Source: JALZVT01 sp039029135 (GTDB taxonomy: Bacteria; Pseudomonadota; Gammaproteobacteria; Pseudomonadales; Azotimanducaceae). Taken from it: a stretch of 64,000 bases of DNA. The notes below the pieces were generated by a model that saw only the letters and a list, made by a program, of their open reading frames with translations, searched no databases and was not told the DNA's origin. The position numbers and the translations under genes are program-made. How positions within the stretch are numbered: position 1 is the first letter of the stretch; every line of letters begins with the position of its first letter. The stretch is taken from NCBI GenBank assembly GCA_039029135.1, contig JBCCGT010000001.1:434001-498000 (forward strand), given 5' to 3'. Of the stretch, positions 25,622 to 33,761 are shown piece after piece.

Positions 25622-27292
25622 TTATTCAAACCACAGCGGTTGAGCACGCGCCCCATCGAAGATGCCGAATGTCCAGCCCTGCAGCCAGTCGGTTCCTGAC
25701 AGGCTCACCGCGCCTAGGAAATCGCCGGCAGTCGGTGCGCTCGCCGTCGGCGCCAGGCCGTCGACCACCGCCGTGGCGAAATCGACCGAGTAGATCGGCG
25801 GCGTACCTTCGAGCAGAACGAGCTGAGTGTCGTTCATCGCTGTGGCGTCGACAGCACCCGAAATAGTCGCAAACTGGCTACCGCTGCCCGACGCAAAGCT
25901 GACAGAGGTCAGCGCGTCGTTCGGCGCATCCCAGCTGCCGCGTTCTTCTTCGCACGCAAATATCACGCTTTCGATGTCCAGATCACCATCCACAGCGGCC
26001 TGCTGCGAACGGTTTTCGATTCGAAGGCAGTAGTTGTCATCGTTGTCGTCGGTCCCGGAGGCGGCGAATGAACCCAGCACGAGAGAGTCGCTGATGACCG
26101 GGAAGATACCTTCACGCAGCCGCCAGCCGGCGCCCGGGTCGTGGGTTGCTGTCGCCTGCGGATTGGGGGAAATAATGCAGGTGAGGTTGCTGATGACCGG
26201 GCGGCTGTTCAACCCGCGAGAAATGAAGTCTTCAACGGTCGCCGGCGCGAGACTGGAGAAGGAACCAACACCATCGGCCTCGATGCAGTGATTGCCATCG
26301 GTCTCGGACTGGATAACCAAAGCATTCCGAATGGTGCCGGAGTAGCCTTCGTCGATGTCGATCGAGTCGTCGCGAACATACAGCGCAACAAAGTTCTCGA
26401 AGTTAACCGCGCCACCGAACATTTCGATGCCATCATCGAACGTGGAGTAAACCTCCAGATTGCGGACGATCGTGTTGCGCCCAACGCCCCCGAAGGAAAT
26501 TCCGTTGAGCTCGTCGCCGTTACCCACGGTCGCACCGGTGTGCTTGACCCGCACGTACTCGAGGCGACCCGAACTGTCGTCGTTGTTATCCCCGCCATAC
26601 TGAGATTCATCCAGCCCGGCCGCGCCCTCGGCATCGACGTGGCAGTCGGTAGTGGCCAGGTCGCCGCCTGCGACACTGCCCGTGTACGCGCACTTGTTGG
26701 TGACACCAAAGCCGTTGATGACCATGCCGCCCCACTGCTGCACATCTTCCGGGCCAACGGTCCCGTTGATGTCGGAGAGCGAGGTAAAGGTGATAGGTGC
26801 CGCCGCCGAGCCAACGGCGAAGATCTGCGAGCCGCGATTGATGATGACGAAGTCCGCGCTGGTCTGCCAGGCGAGCGTCGCGCCGGCTTCGATCGTCAGG
26901 GTCGGACCGTCACCGCCTTCGGCGATACCCGCGGCGGCCAAATCAGCGTCGGTATCGAAAGACTCGCCGATGAACAGGCTGCCTTCGAAGATGTGCGCGC
27001 CGTCGTTGTCGAGCGCAGGAATGAACAGGTCGACGGTGATGTTGTTGCCAGCGTCCGCAAAGGACGGGGCGTACGTGCAATTGCCGCTGGCGGCGTCGAA
27101 CGTACCGGTGAGCGTCTGCCCACCTGAAGTGTCATAGGACGCGCACACAGCGTTGGCTGCATTCGGGTCCACCGGTGCGCCGGTTGTGTTGTTCGTAACG
27201 TTGCCTTCGTTCGTAGTGGGGTTCAGATTGATATCCCCACCGCACCCCAAAAGTAGCACCGCCGAACCGGCGACAACCAGAGTCCTCAACAT
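25622..27292 (-). CDS. Surface lipoprotein of the right-handed beta-helix type, partner of the TonB receptor
   Basis: A 556-residue exported protein with lipobox LLLGC near residue 17 and a Thr/Asn-rich linker. The body is made of short beta-rungs with family markers TLTIEAGATLAW near residue 130, QQWGGMVINGFG near residue 185, SSGRLEYVRVKHTG near residue 240, DELNGISFGGVG near residue 260 and FDDGIEMFGGAVNF near residue 285. These mark a widespread Gram-negative family of beta-helix lipoproteins often encoded next to TonB receptors; no biochemical role is established that I can name. Position just upstream of the receptor suggests a substrate-binding surface partner. Its start at 27292 is an ATG; the ribosome site is weak. 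Confidence 0.8.
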   Translation of the reverse strand: MLRTLVVAGSAVLLLGCGGDINLNPTTNEGNVTNNTTGAPVDPNAANAVCASYDTSGGQTLTGTFDAASGNCTYAPSFADAGNNITVDLFIPALDNDGAHIFEGSLFIGESFDTDADLAAAGIAEGGDGPTLTIEAGATLAWQTSADFVIINRGSQIFAVGSAAAPITFTSLSDINGTVGPEDVQQWGGMVINGFGVTNKCAYTGSVAGGDLATTDCHVDAEGAAGLDESQYGGDNNDDSSGRLEYVRVKHTGATVGNGDELNGISFGGVGRNTIVRNLEVYSTFDDGIEMFGGAVNFENFVALYVRDDSIDIDEGYSGTIRNALVIQSETDGNHCIEADGVGSFSSLAPATVEDFISRGLNSRPVISNLTCIISPNPQATATHDPGAGWRLREGIFPVISDSLVLGSFAASGTDDNDDNYCLRIENRSQQAAVDGDLDIESVIFACEEERGSWDAPNDALTSVSFASGSGSQFATISGAVDATAMNDTQLVLLEGTPPIYSVDFATAVVDGLAPTASAPTAGDFLGAVSLSGTDWLQGWTFGIFDGARAQPLWFE

Positions 27293-27407
27293 GCTGCTTC
27301 TCCACTAAGTGAGCGACGACCTTCGTTGGCCTGACTTCAACGCGTTCTGGCCGCGTGTAAAGCCGCGCATCCTAGGGGCGGTGTATGACAGTCCAGTTAC
27401 CGAATCG

Positions 27408-27423
27408 TGTCAGTTTGATGACA
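27408..27423. promoter_or_regulatory. Inverted repeat TGTCA-N6-TGACA upstream of the lipoprotein/TonB-receptor operon
   Basis: A 5-bp arm inverted repeat lies 116 bases before the beta-helix lipoprotein start. It could be an operator for the uptake operon, but no matching regulator is adjacent and the arms are short. Confidence 0.28.
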
Positions 27424-27514
27424 TTTTCGTTGCCGAAACCATGACACTTTGGGCGCAGCTACCGCCGTCCATGCCGTGGTCGGTACAACAGGTAGGACGC
27501 CGGTCGCAGGGGCG

Positions 27515-28507
27515 CTAGCGTGCTGTCACCTCCAACCGCATCGTGTGGCTGCGGCTGGTCTCGACGAATCCCTGCGCGGTATAGAAGCGGCGCGCGCCCC
27601 GATTAAAGCCAGCGGTGTACAACCTCACCGCCGACATGCCGCGAGCACCCAAAGCGGCGAGCGCCGCCTGCATCAGTACCGCACTGGCACCGGTGCCACG
27701 ATAGTCGGGGTGTGTGCCAAATGGTTCGATCATGCCGACCCCGGAGCGCTCGTCCGCCCAGGCGATGGCACAAGCCGCCGGCGTCCCGTCGCTGTCGCGG
27801 AGCAGAAGATCGAGCGCCGGTGTGTAGTTGCTCAACGCACGAACGGCAGCGTAGCTCGCCTCGGTAAAACCGGCGGACGGCGCCCAGGCTGCGCGATGCA
27901 CCGCCACCCGCGCCTCATGCTCGTCAGGCGCAACCGGTGCAACGCGGAATCGCGGGTGCGCCGGCGCGGCGGGCCATTCGGACTCAAAGCGCAGGTGGGG
28001 CTCAAAGTGGGACAGCGTGGCAAACCCTTCGCGCTGCAACCAGCGCTGTAATGGTTCACCTTCGAAGGCGCTGACGAACAAATAACGATGTTTGGCCAAC
28101 GGATGCGGGCGCGGCTCGCGCAGCCATGCTGCCCATTCGTCCATGGACTCGACGTCCAGATAGAAAGGGTACCCTGGGGGATGGGCGCGGCGCAGCGCCA
28201 CGGCCCACGCCAGCACATCGCGCAACCACGCTGGATCCATGACGCCATCGGTTGCATCCAACTGCAGCGTGTCGTTGCCCTGCAACGAGGCATACCCCAC
28301 CAGATCTGTACCCAGAAAATACAACCGCACGTTCTCATCGGGCGCACGGCCTAGGAGCTGCCAACTGATATCCGCCGGCAGCAGCCGCAGCGGCGCGGGC
28401 CACCGCGCGACGGCCTGAGCGCTGGCAAACGCAAGCCAGGCACCGAGATCAGCGGCGGTGGCGCTCCGAGCGGACCAGTTCGAGGTCACGCGCCGTTCCA
28501 CGGCCAC
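27515..28507 (-). CDS. GNAT family N-acetyltransferase, two-domain
   Basis: A 330-residue protein. The C-terminal half is a GNAT domain with the acetyl-CoA motif IEPFGTHPDYRGTGASAVLM near residue 245 and LYTAGFNRGARRFYTAQGF near residue 290. The N-terminal half (about residues 15-165) looks like a degenerate second GNAT domain, an arrangement found in mycothiol-synthase-like proteins. It transfers an acetyl group from acetyl-CoA to an unknown amine. The start is a GTG at 28507 in an unclear ribosome-site context, so the N-terminus may be a few codons off. Divergent from an SDR. Confidence 0.8.
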   Translation of the reverse strand: MAVERRVTSNWSARSATAADLGAWLAFASAQAVARWPAPLRLLPADISWQLLGRAPDENVRLYFLGTDLVGYASLQGNDTLQLDATDGVMDPAWLRDVLAWAVALRRAHPPGYPFYLDVESMDEWAAWLREPRPHPLAKHRYLFVSAFEGEPLQRWLQREGFATLSHFEPHLRFESEWPAAPAHPRFRVAPVAPDEHEARVAVHRAAWAPSAGFTEASYAAVRALSNYTPALDLLLRDSDGTPAACAIAWADERSGVGMIEPFGTHPDYRGTGASAVLMQAALAALGARGMSAVRLYTAGFNRGARRFYTAQGFVETSRSHTMRLEVTAR

Positions 28508-28567
28508 TGGCGGCGTAATGCCCGGTGCGTCAGACTGACCGCAAGAAGAGACAGGGGAGCAACAACC

Positions 28568-29311
28568 ATGAGCGATTCACTCTTTGTAGTCACTGGCGCC
28601 GCCTCCGGTATCGGCCTGGCCATGGTACGGCGTCTCATCCGCGATAGTACCCATGTACTCGCGCTCGACATCAATCCGCCGCCGGACGATTGCATGACTT
28701 CCCCTTACGCGCGCTATGAACGCTGCGACGTTAGCCTAAGCGAGGATTGGCAGCGAATCGCCAACTTGTTGCAAGGCTGGATGCCCCCGACCCACGTACA
28801 TCTGAACGCAGGCATTCAGATTGCGCCGCCCAACGCACCGCTCGCCGAGTATCGCTTCGCTGCCCTAGACGTCGAACGCTATCGCCGCATGATGGGTGTC
28901 AACGTCGACGGTGTTGTGTTTGGCCTGTCTCACCTGTTACCGCTGATGCCGGACGGTGGGCGAATAGTCGTGACCAGCTCGCTGGCCGGCGTGACGCCCT
29001 ACGGCGTCGACCCGCTATACGCGATGAGTAAGCACGCCGTCTCTGGCCTGGTGCGTAGCCTGGCGGACGAATTGGCGGAGCGCGACATTCGCATCAACGC
29101 GATCTGCCCGGGTGGCATCGATACCGGCATCATTCCCGATGCCCAGCGCACCGATGCGGCCGTCTTCATGTCACCCGAGCACGTCGCGGAAGAGGTGATG
29201 TATCTGATGCAGGTAGCAGAATCCGGCAAGACCTGGGCGAAGGTCGCCGAATCCAAGCCGGTGTTTATCATCCGCGCCCCCGGGGATCGCGAGGGCAAGA
29301 AGCGCGCTTAG
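28568..29311 (+). CDS. SDR family NAD-dependent oxidoreductase
   Basis: A 247-residue SDR with VVTGAASGIG at the N-terminus, an Asp after the second strand (LALDINPP) favouring NAD, HLNAGIQ in place of NNAG near residue 80, the catalytic YAMSK near residue 150 and CPGGIDTGI near residue 178. The C-terminus lacks the usual VDGG and ends in a basic tail (PGDREGKKRA). The ATG follows CAGGGGAGCAACAACC. It sits directly upstream of the AT-richer two-gene segment that starts after 29312. Substrate unknown. Confidence 0.87.
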   Translation: MSDSLFVVTGAASGIGLAMVRRLIRDSTHVLALDINPPPDDCMTSPYARYERCDVSLSEDWQRIANLLQGWMPPTHVHLNAGIQIAPPNAPLAEYRFAALDVERYRRMMGVNVDGVVFGLSHLLPLMPDGGRIVVTSSLAGVTPYGVDPLYAMSKHAVSGLVRSLADELAERDIRINAICPGGIDTGIIPDAQRTDAAVFMSPEHVAEEVMYLMQVAESGKTWAKVAESKPVFIIRAPGDREGKKRA

Positions 29312-29329
29312 TTGGAATAGTCGGTATCC

Positions 29330-29351
29330 GATCTGACAGGCAGTGTCAGAG
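29330..29351 (+). repeat. Left copy of a 21-bp inverted repeat bracketing an AT-richer segment
   Basis: GATCTGACAGGCAGTGTCAG matches the reverse complement of 31191-31213 at 19 of 21 positions over 29330-29350. The copy is itself a hairpin (CTGACA-GGCAG-TGTCAG). Confidence 0.6.
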
Positions 29352-29383
29352 GCTCTGAAAGCGGCCGTTCATACGGTCTGGCG

Positions 29384-29401
29384 TCGATAGGCTCCTATCG
29401 A
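29384..29401. repeat. 18-bp palindrome TCGATAGG-CT-CCTATCGA
   Basis: Perfect 8-bp arms with a 2-base centre lie upstream of the small membrane-protein gene. Shape and size fit a dimeric-protein binding site or a small hairpin. Confidence 0.5.
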
Positions 29402-29482
29402 CCCATAGCAGACACCCCATTTTCGTCCTACAGCCGACTGAGAGAACTGGCCGCGTCGCGCCAGTATGGCAGGGGGATAACT

Positions 29483-29494
29483 GTCTGCTATCGA
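29483..29494 (-). repeat. Left copy of 12-bp inverted repeat GTCTGCTATCGA
   Basis: This 12-mer is the exact reverse complement of TCGATAGCAGAC at 30124-30135; together they flank the gene at 29577-30086. A third partial copy (ATAGCAGAC) is at 29405-29413. Confidence 0.6.
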
Positions 29495-29576
29495 CGGGTT
29501 GCGGGCGTTCGCCCATCCTTGCCAGAAGCGCACCAATACGCTAGTCGTGAGGGATCGAGTCGATGGGGAGACACGA

Positions 29577-30086
29577 ATGCCTAAGAGTCCGAAAACTGAG
29601 CGCCACTACTGTGTCAGTCCAGACCCAATCATTGATGAAGAATACGGCCAGGAATCCGTAAAGGACATCAGGCTTGCTGTTTACAACTCGTCGGTTGCGG
29701 TTTGGAAGGAGTTGGCAGCCGTAAGATTCAAACTGGTCGCTCTCCTGCCCGCTATTTCCGTAGCGGTGTTAGTAGCCGTGGTGACCGATAGCAAGGAGTT
29801 TGAAAAGTCCCGTGAGTTCGGGAAGCTCGGGATCGTCATCTTCGGTTTCGTCGTTAGTCTGGCTCTTTACCTCTATGACAAACGAAACTCACAGCTGTAC
29901 GACGAACTGATCAGCAGAAGTCGTCGCGCCGAGATGGAGCTCGGCGTCCACACTGGAGCGTTTCTCGGTCGACCAAGATCGAAAAGGCCATTGATTAAAC
30001 ACGACGTGGCCTTGGACATGATCTATGTGAGTTGCCTATTGGCGTGGGCAGGTGCCGCGGCGCTGATTCTGATAGGGCTGCAGTGA
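29577..30086 (+). CDS. Small three-helix membrane protein of unknown family
   Basis: A 169-residue protein. The ATG at 29577 follows GGGGAGACACGA, a clear ribosome site, so I reject the longer frame from 29499. It has a charged N-terminus, two adjacent hydrophobic segments (LVALLPAISVAVLVAVV near residue 55 and LGIVIFGFVVSLALYLY near residue 88), a soluble helical stretch with RNSQLYDELISRSRRAEMEL, then a C-terminal hydrophobic segment (SCLLAWAGAAALILIGL). Two close helices followed by a cytoplasmic helical part recalls SLATT-like membrane sensors, but I see no diagnostic motif. Base composition is lower in GC than neighbours. It lies between 12-bp inverted repeats and upstream of another unknown gene. 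Confidence 0.62.
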   Translation: MPKSPKTERHYCVSPDPIIDEEYGQESVKDIRLAVYNSSVAVWKELAAVRFKLVALLPAISVAVLVAVVTDSKEFEKSREFGKLGIVIFGFVVSLALYLYDKRNSQLYDELISRSRRAEMELGVHTGAFLGRPRSKRPLIKHDVALDMIYVSCLLAWAGAAALILIGLQ

Positions 30087-30123
30087 CCGCGCCAACCATA
30101 CAGGCGTGGATGACGGCTGTTTA

Positions 30124-30135
30124 TCGATAGCAGAC
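30124..30135 (+). repeat. Right copy of 12-bp inverted repeat TCGATAGCAGAC
   Basis: Exact reverse complement of 29483-29494, placed 37 bases after the stop of the small membrane-protein gene. Confidence 0.6.
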
Positions 30136-30291
30136 TGACGACGGATAATCGATGGCCGTCGGCTCACGACCCGGAGCGGACGTAACTTGAGCAGTTCGCT
30201 CGACTAGGTCAATGTCCTTTAGGGTGTTGTCTTTGCGAACTCAAGATCAGCTTGGAATTTCAGCCACCGTCAAAGTGAGGGTTTCTGAGTA

Positions 30292-31059
30292 ATGCGCGAG
30301 CTTGTGACCAATCCCACGAACTGGGTATTGTTAGGTGGCGCAATTGTACTTGTTGCCGGCTTTGTCAGTCAGATACAGCAGTCAGGGCATGATAGGGAGA
30401 TCAAGGAGAAGATCGAGGCTGCTTTAGTTGGAATCGAGAATTCTGTTGGGAATATTACCGGTGGAGACTCTATCCCGATTGCCGGTTTCACCGGGAGCAA
30501 TTTTTACTTTAAGCACTTGCGAGGGGCCTATCCGATTCCAGAGCTATCGGCCAAGGTTTATGAGAAGTGGAGTCCGAGACCAGGAGAAGCCATTCCTGAT
30601 GGATTTTGGGAGCCGTTGGATCTGACGGTCGATTTTGACGCGATTAAGAGATCTGGAATCGATCTCGCCAGCTTGCCGAGATATAAACCGCCGCAAAGGT
30701 CTGTAGGAGAGTTCAATACTGACTGGCTTTATCCCGAGGGGTGGCGAGGAAACTCAATCCACAACGCGATGACACAGCGTTACTCACAGCCAGACGGGCC
30801 ACTGTTTCCCGAACTCAACGAGGTTCTCTTTCACATCACAATTACCTGCAGGGTTGGACACTTCTTCCAAGAAATTGCAGCTCGAAGAGAGAGTCCAGAT
30901 TCCTTCAAATGGGAAACCGCCACCATTTTGATGGATGCGACTCAAAGTGTGCTTCACGAACAGGGCAACGGCACCTGGCACAAAGCGGGTAACTACACGG
31001 ATCCCAACGGAATCGTGATGAGTCCAGCTTTCGAGTACTACTTTGTTTGGAACGATTAA
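30292..31059 (+). CDS. Membrane-anchored protein of unknown family
   Basis: A 255-residue protein with one N-terminal hydrophobic segment (WVLLGGAIVLVAGFVSQI) followed by a charged helix (HDREIKEKIEAALVGIEN), which may be a short coiled coil, and then a soluble domain of about 190 residues rich in aromatic residues and ending EYYFVWND. I do not recognise the domain; GSNFYFKHLRGAYPIPEL and LNEVLFHITITCRVG look like beta strands. Codon use is visibly more AT-rich than in flanking genes. The ribosome site is weak (GTGAGG about 12 bases upstream). It follows the unknown membrane protein by 205 bases on the same strand. Confidence 0.62.
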   Translation: MRELVTNPTNWVLLGGAIVLVAGFVSQIQQSGHDREIKEKIEAALVGIENSVGNITGGDSIPIAGFTGSNFYFKHLRGAYPIPELSAKVYEKWSPRPGEAIPDGFWEPLDLTVDFDAIKRSGIDLASLPRYKPPQRSVGEFNTDWLYPEGWRGNSIHNAMTQRYSQPDGPLFPELNEVLFHITITCRVGHFFQEIAARRESPDSFKWETATILMDATQSVLHEQGNGTWHKAGNYTDPNGIVMSPAFEYYFVWND

Positions 31060-31190
31060 CAAAGTGTTTTACGGTGATCCTCACTAAACCTGCAGATTAG
31101 CCGAAGGTCCCCTCTTGGCCGATCTGAGCCATCCAGCCCCCCTCAATTGGCGGCAATTCGAAGGTCTGCTTTGGAGGTTGGTTTCAACCG

Positions 31191-31213
31191 GATCTGACAC
31201 TGTCTGCCAGATC
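31191..31213 (-). repeat. Right copy of the 21-bp inverted repeat bracketing the AT-richer segment
   Basis: GATCTGACACTGTCTGCCAG starts this copy; its reverse complement matches 29330-29350 at 19 of 21 positions. A 5-bp inverted repeat GGTTG-GTTT-CAACC lies just before it. Confidence 0.6.
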
Positions 31214-31302
31214 AAACCTGAGCGATCACACCTAGTACCGCGCTTCGTGCTGCTCTTGGTACTGAAAGGCGAACCGGCGCGAACGCCAGTCAAGCAGCGC
31301 AG

Positions 31303-31881
31303 CTAGCGGGCCGCTGATGCGGTATCAGATTCCGCGAGCAGCTGATCTAGCGCCGCACGCACCTCCCGATCCCACTGCTTGCCGACGAGCGATCCCGCTG
31401 GCAGGTTGGTCACCTTGCGACGCCAGCTCACCCGGCCCGCGCCATCGACGACCATCAGACCCGGGATGCCGCGAATGCCATAGTCTCCGCCGATCTCGCC
31501 GGCCGGGTCGGCCACTGCGATCAGATCGAACCCAAGCCCGCGTGCGTAGGCCACCGGGTCGCCGCGACCCCGCTCCTTGAAGTTCACCGTGACGATCTGC
31601 ACACCGCGTTCGGCATAGTCGCGCTGAATCTCGGCAGCAAACGGCATGAACGCCTTGCAGTAGGGACACCAGGTCGCCCAGAAGAGCATCACGGCCGGTC
31701 GGTCTTGCAGCAATTCCGGAAAGCGTACGGTTTCGCCGCTGAGCAGATCGGCACCCTGCCAGGCCGGGGCCTGATCCCCCGCGTTCACGGCCAGGGCCGG
31801 CGTCGCGGCGAACGCAGCCACAGACAACAGCAGCGCTGCCGCACACGTGCTTAACTGCTTGCGTACTCTTATTCTCAGCAT
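31303..31881 (-). CDS. TlpA/ResA-like thioredoxin-fold protein, exported
   Basis: A 192-residue protein with a signal peptide ending near TPALAVNAG and a redoxin domain. The active site is WATWCPYCKAFMP near residue 70 (CPYC dithiol), followed by GIRGIPGLMVVD, the cis-Pro loop. It would work in the periplasm as a thiol-disulfide oxidoreductase, for instance in cytochrome c maturation or repair of envelope thiols; no cytochrome genes are adjacent. The ATG at 31881 follows AGAGGTTGGCA. An M48 peptidase gene reads in the opposite direction from 31970. Confidence 0.88.
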   Translation of the reverse strand: MLRIRVRKQLSTCAAALLLSVAAFAATPALAVNAGDQAPAWQGADLLSGETVRFPELLQDRPAVMLFWATWCPYCKAFMPFAAEIQRDYAERGVQIVTVNFKERGRGDPVAYARGLGFDLIAVADPAGEIGGDYGIRGIPGLMVVDGAGRVSWRRKVTNLPAGSLVGKQWDREVRAALDQLLAESDTASAAR

Positions 31882-31969
31882 TGCCAACCTCTATAACTGT
31901 GTTTGTCCCGCGGCAATCCTACGACCGTACAGACCTTGCTTGGTTCCAAAACGCCCCCATGGATACAGC

Positions 31970-32929
31970 ATGCGAACGTCCAATCTCGTGCCGTCTACCA
32001 CGCACCAGCAGCATCGCAGCGAAAATCGACGTCAGTCGACCCTGCTGGTCTTGTCGCTCGCGGCCATCGTCGGAGTGTGCGGTTTTGCGCTGGCCGGACC
32101 CTTGGGCATTTTCGGCAGCCTAGTCGCTATCGCGCTCGTGGCGTTCGGCAACACACGCGTCGCCGCTAGCGCGATTCTACGCCTGTATGACGCCCGCGCC
32201 TTGCGGCCGGAGAACGCACCCGACCTGCACAAACTGTTTGTGGCGCTGGTCCAGCGTGCGCGGATCGCGCCCCTCCCGCGGCTGTACTACGTGCCGTCAC
32301 AGACCATCAATGCGTTTGCCGTCGGCACGGGCAGCCAGGCCAGCGTGGCCGTCACCGACGGCCTGCTGCGGCAACTGAATCCACGCGAACTTGCCGGCGT
32401 GCTGGCGCACGAGCTCAGCCACATCCGCCACAACGACCTGGTGGTAATGGGGCTGGCAGACGGGTTGTCGCGCGTCACCACCATTCTGGGTCAGGTGGGC
32501 CAGCTCTTGGTTCTGCTTAGTATTCCCGCGTACTTCATGGGCTATGAATTTCCGCTGTTCGCGGCGCTGGTTCTGTTCTTCGCGCTCGGCGCGAGCGCCC
32601 TGCTGCAGCTTGCGCTGTCCCGCACGCGCGAGTACCACGCCGATGCGGGAGCGGCCGAAATCACCGGCGACCCCATGGGCCTGGCCAGCGCACTGGCCCG
32701 TATCGAACACAGTCAGGGATCCTGGTTCGAGCGTGTCTTCATGCCCGGCCGACGCGACACCCAGCCGGCGCTGCTGCGGACACACCCGGCAACCGGCGAC
32801 CGCATCAATCGCCTGCGCGAGCTGGCAGGTGAACGGCCCGCATCAACCCTGCCTGCGCCTGAGCGCCTGACCACCAGCCTGGGTCCGCCCCTGCGACCCC
32901 GCTGGCACGTTCTCGGTCTGTGGTACTAG
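31970..32929 (+). CDS. M48 family (HtpX-like) membrane zinc peptidase
   Basis: A 319-residue protein. Two hydrophobic segments near the N-terminus (SLAAIVGVCGFALAGPLGIF, then LVAIALVAFGNTRVA) precede the catalytic VLAHELSHIRHNDL near residue 145 (HEXXH zinc site). A second hydrophobic pair follows and then SRTREYHADAGAAEIT near residue 220, which supplies the third zinc-binding Glu. It resembles HtpX proteases that remove damaged membrane proteins, but is longer than E. coli HtpX (293). I chose the ATG at 31970; an open frame 41 codons longer overlaps the divergent gene and has no ribosome site. Confidence 0.87.
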   Translation: MRTSNLVPSTTHQQHRSENRRQSTLLVLSLAAIVGVCGFALAGPLGIFGSLVAIALVAFGNTRVAASAILRLYDARALRPENAPDLHKLFVALVQRARIAPLPRLYYVPSQTINAFAVGTGSQASVAVTDGLLRQLNPRELAGVLAHELSHIRHNDLVVMGLADGLSRVTTILGQVGQLLVLLSIPAYFMGYEFPLFAALVLFFALGASALLQLALSRTREYHADAGAAEITGDPMGLASALARIEHSQGSWFERVFMPGRRDTQPALLRTHPATGDRINRLRELAGERPASTLPAPERLTTSLGPPLRPRWHVLGLWY

Positions 32930-32942
32930 CGCCGGGCTGCAC

Positions 32943-33698
32943 TCACACCGAATGTCGCTGGGCGACGACTACGATTTCTTCGGAGGACGCCGATAAGCTG
33001 CCGCGCATCCAGTCACCGTAGACGGCACTGACGTCGAATCCGGCCGCATCAAGCAGCCGACGCAAAAGGGCAAGCGAGGGGAACCGCAGCCGACTCAGCG
33101 AACGCAGCGTTTGATTGTCGGCCCGGTCGCCGAACTCATAGGTGTGTTCGAAGGCGATGAACTCAGCCGTGGCCTCGTGCACTTCGGTGCTTATCGTAAC
33201 GACACCAAAGGGTGAATCGAATCGCCCGCGGCGTCCATTCCAGAGACTCGCCCAGTCGCGCGCGGGATTGCGGGTTTCGAATACGAAGCGCCCGCCCCCT
33301 TTGAGTTGCCGCGCCAGCATCGCGAACAGTGCGGCCAACTCGGCATCGCCCAACAGCGCCTGCAGCGCGTGCCCGGTCATGATCGCCAGATCAAAACGCC
33401 GCTCGCTGACGTAGTCCTGCGCATAGGCGCATACCCACTCGACTTCGTCGCCATGTGGCCGAGCGCGAGCCACATCCAACATGGCCGCCGCCGGATCGAC
33501 CCCCACCACCCGGTGCCCGGCAGCGGCGTAGGCGGCGCTCACGAGACCGGTGCCGCAGCCGAGATCGAGTATCGCGAGCCTGTCTGCCCCGGCGAGCTGC
33601 AGATAGAAATCGCGGTCCTCGGACCAGGGACTGGTGATGTCGTACAGCGCGGCGAGTTGAGGTTCGCTGAAGTGCTGATCTGGAGGCCGATGAGTCAC
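32943..33698 (-). CDS. Class I SAM-dependent methyltransferase
   Basis: A 251-residue protein with the SAM-binding motif I ILDLGCGTGLVSAAYA near residue 45, motif II GVDPAAAMLDVAR and a later LKGGGRFVFETRNPARD segment. It begins LAALYDITSPWSEDRDFY, typical of the small-molecule methyltransferases close to the Methyltransf_25 type. Target unknown. The start is a GTG at 33698; the adjacent DUF3179 gene ends 63 bases upstream on the same strand. Confidence 0.85.
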   Translation of the reverse strand: MTHRPPDQHFSEPQLAALYDITSPWSEDRDFYLQLAGADRLAILDLGCGTGLVSAAYAAAGHRVVGVDPAAAMLDVARARPHGDEVEWVCAYAQDYVSERRFDLAIMTGHALQALLGDAELAALFAMLARQLKGGGRFVFETRNPARDWASLWNGRRGRFDSPFGVVTISTEVHEATAEFIAFEHTYEFGDRADNQTLRSLSRLRFPSLALLRRLLDAAGFDVSAVYGDWMRGSLSASSEEIVVVAQRHSV

Positions 33699-33761
33699 AG
33701 CGACATTGTGCCAAAGTCCAGCCCGTCGCGATCCGCTCGTGTTCTGCTAGCGAACGCCGGA

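Noticed and set aside
26141..27127. Plus-strand open frame inside the beta-helix lipoprotein gene
   Set aside because: Val/Asp/Arg-rich shadow of Gly/Asp-rich coding; no start signal.
29312..31302. Integron attC sites around the AT-richer genes
   Set aside because: I looked for GTTRRRY/RYYYAAC core pairs at the cassette edges and did not find a matching set; the repeats present are of another type.
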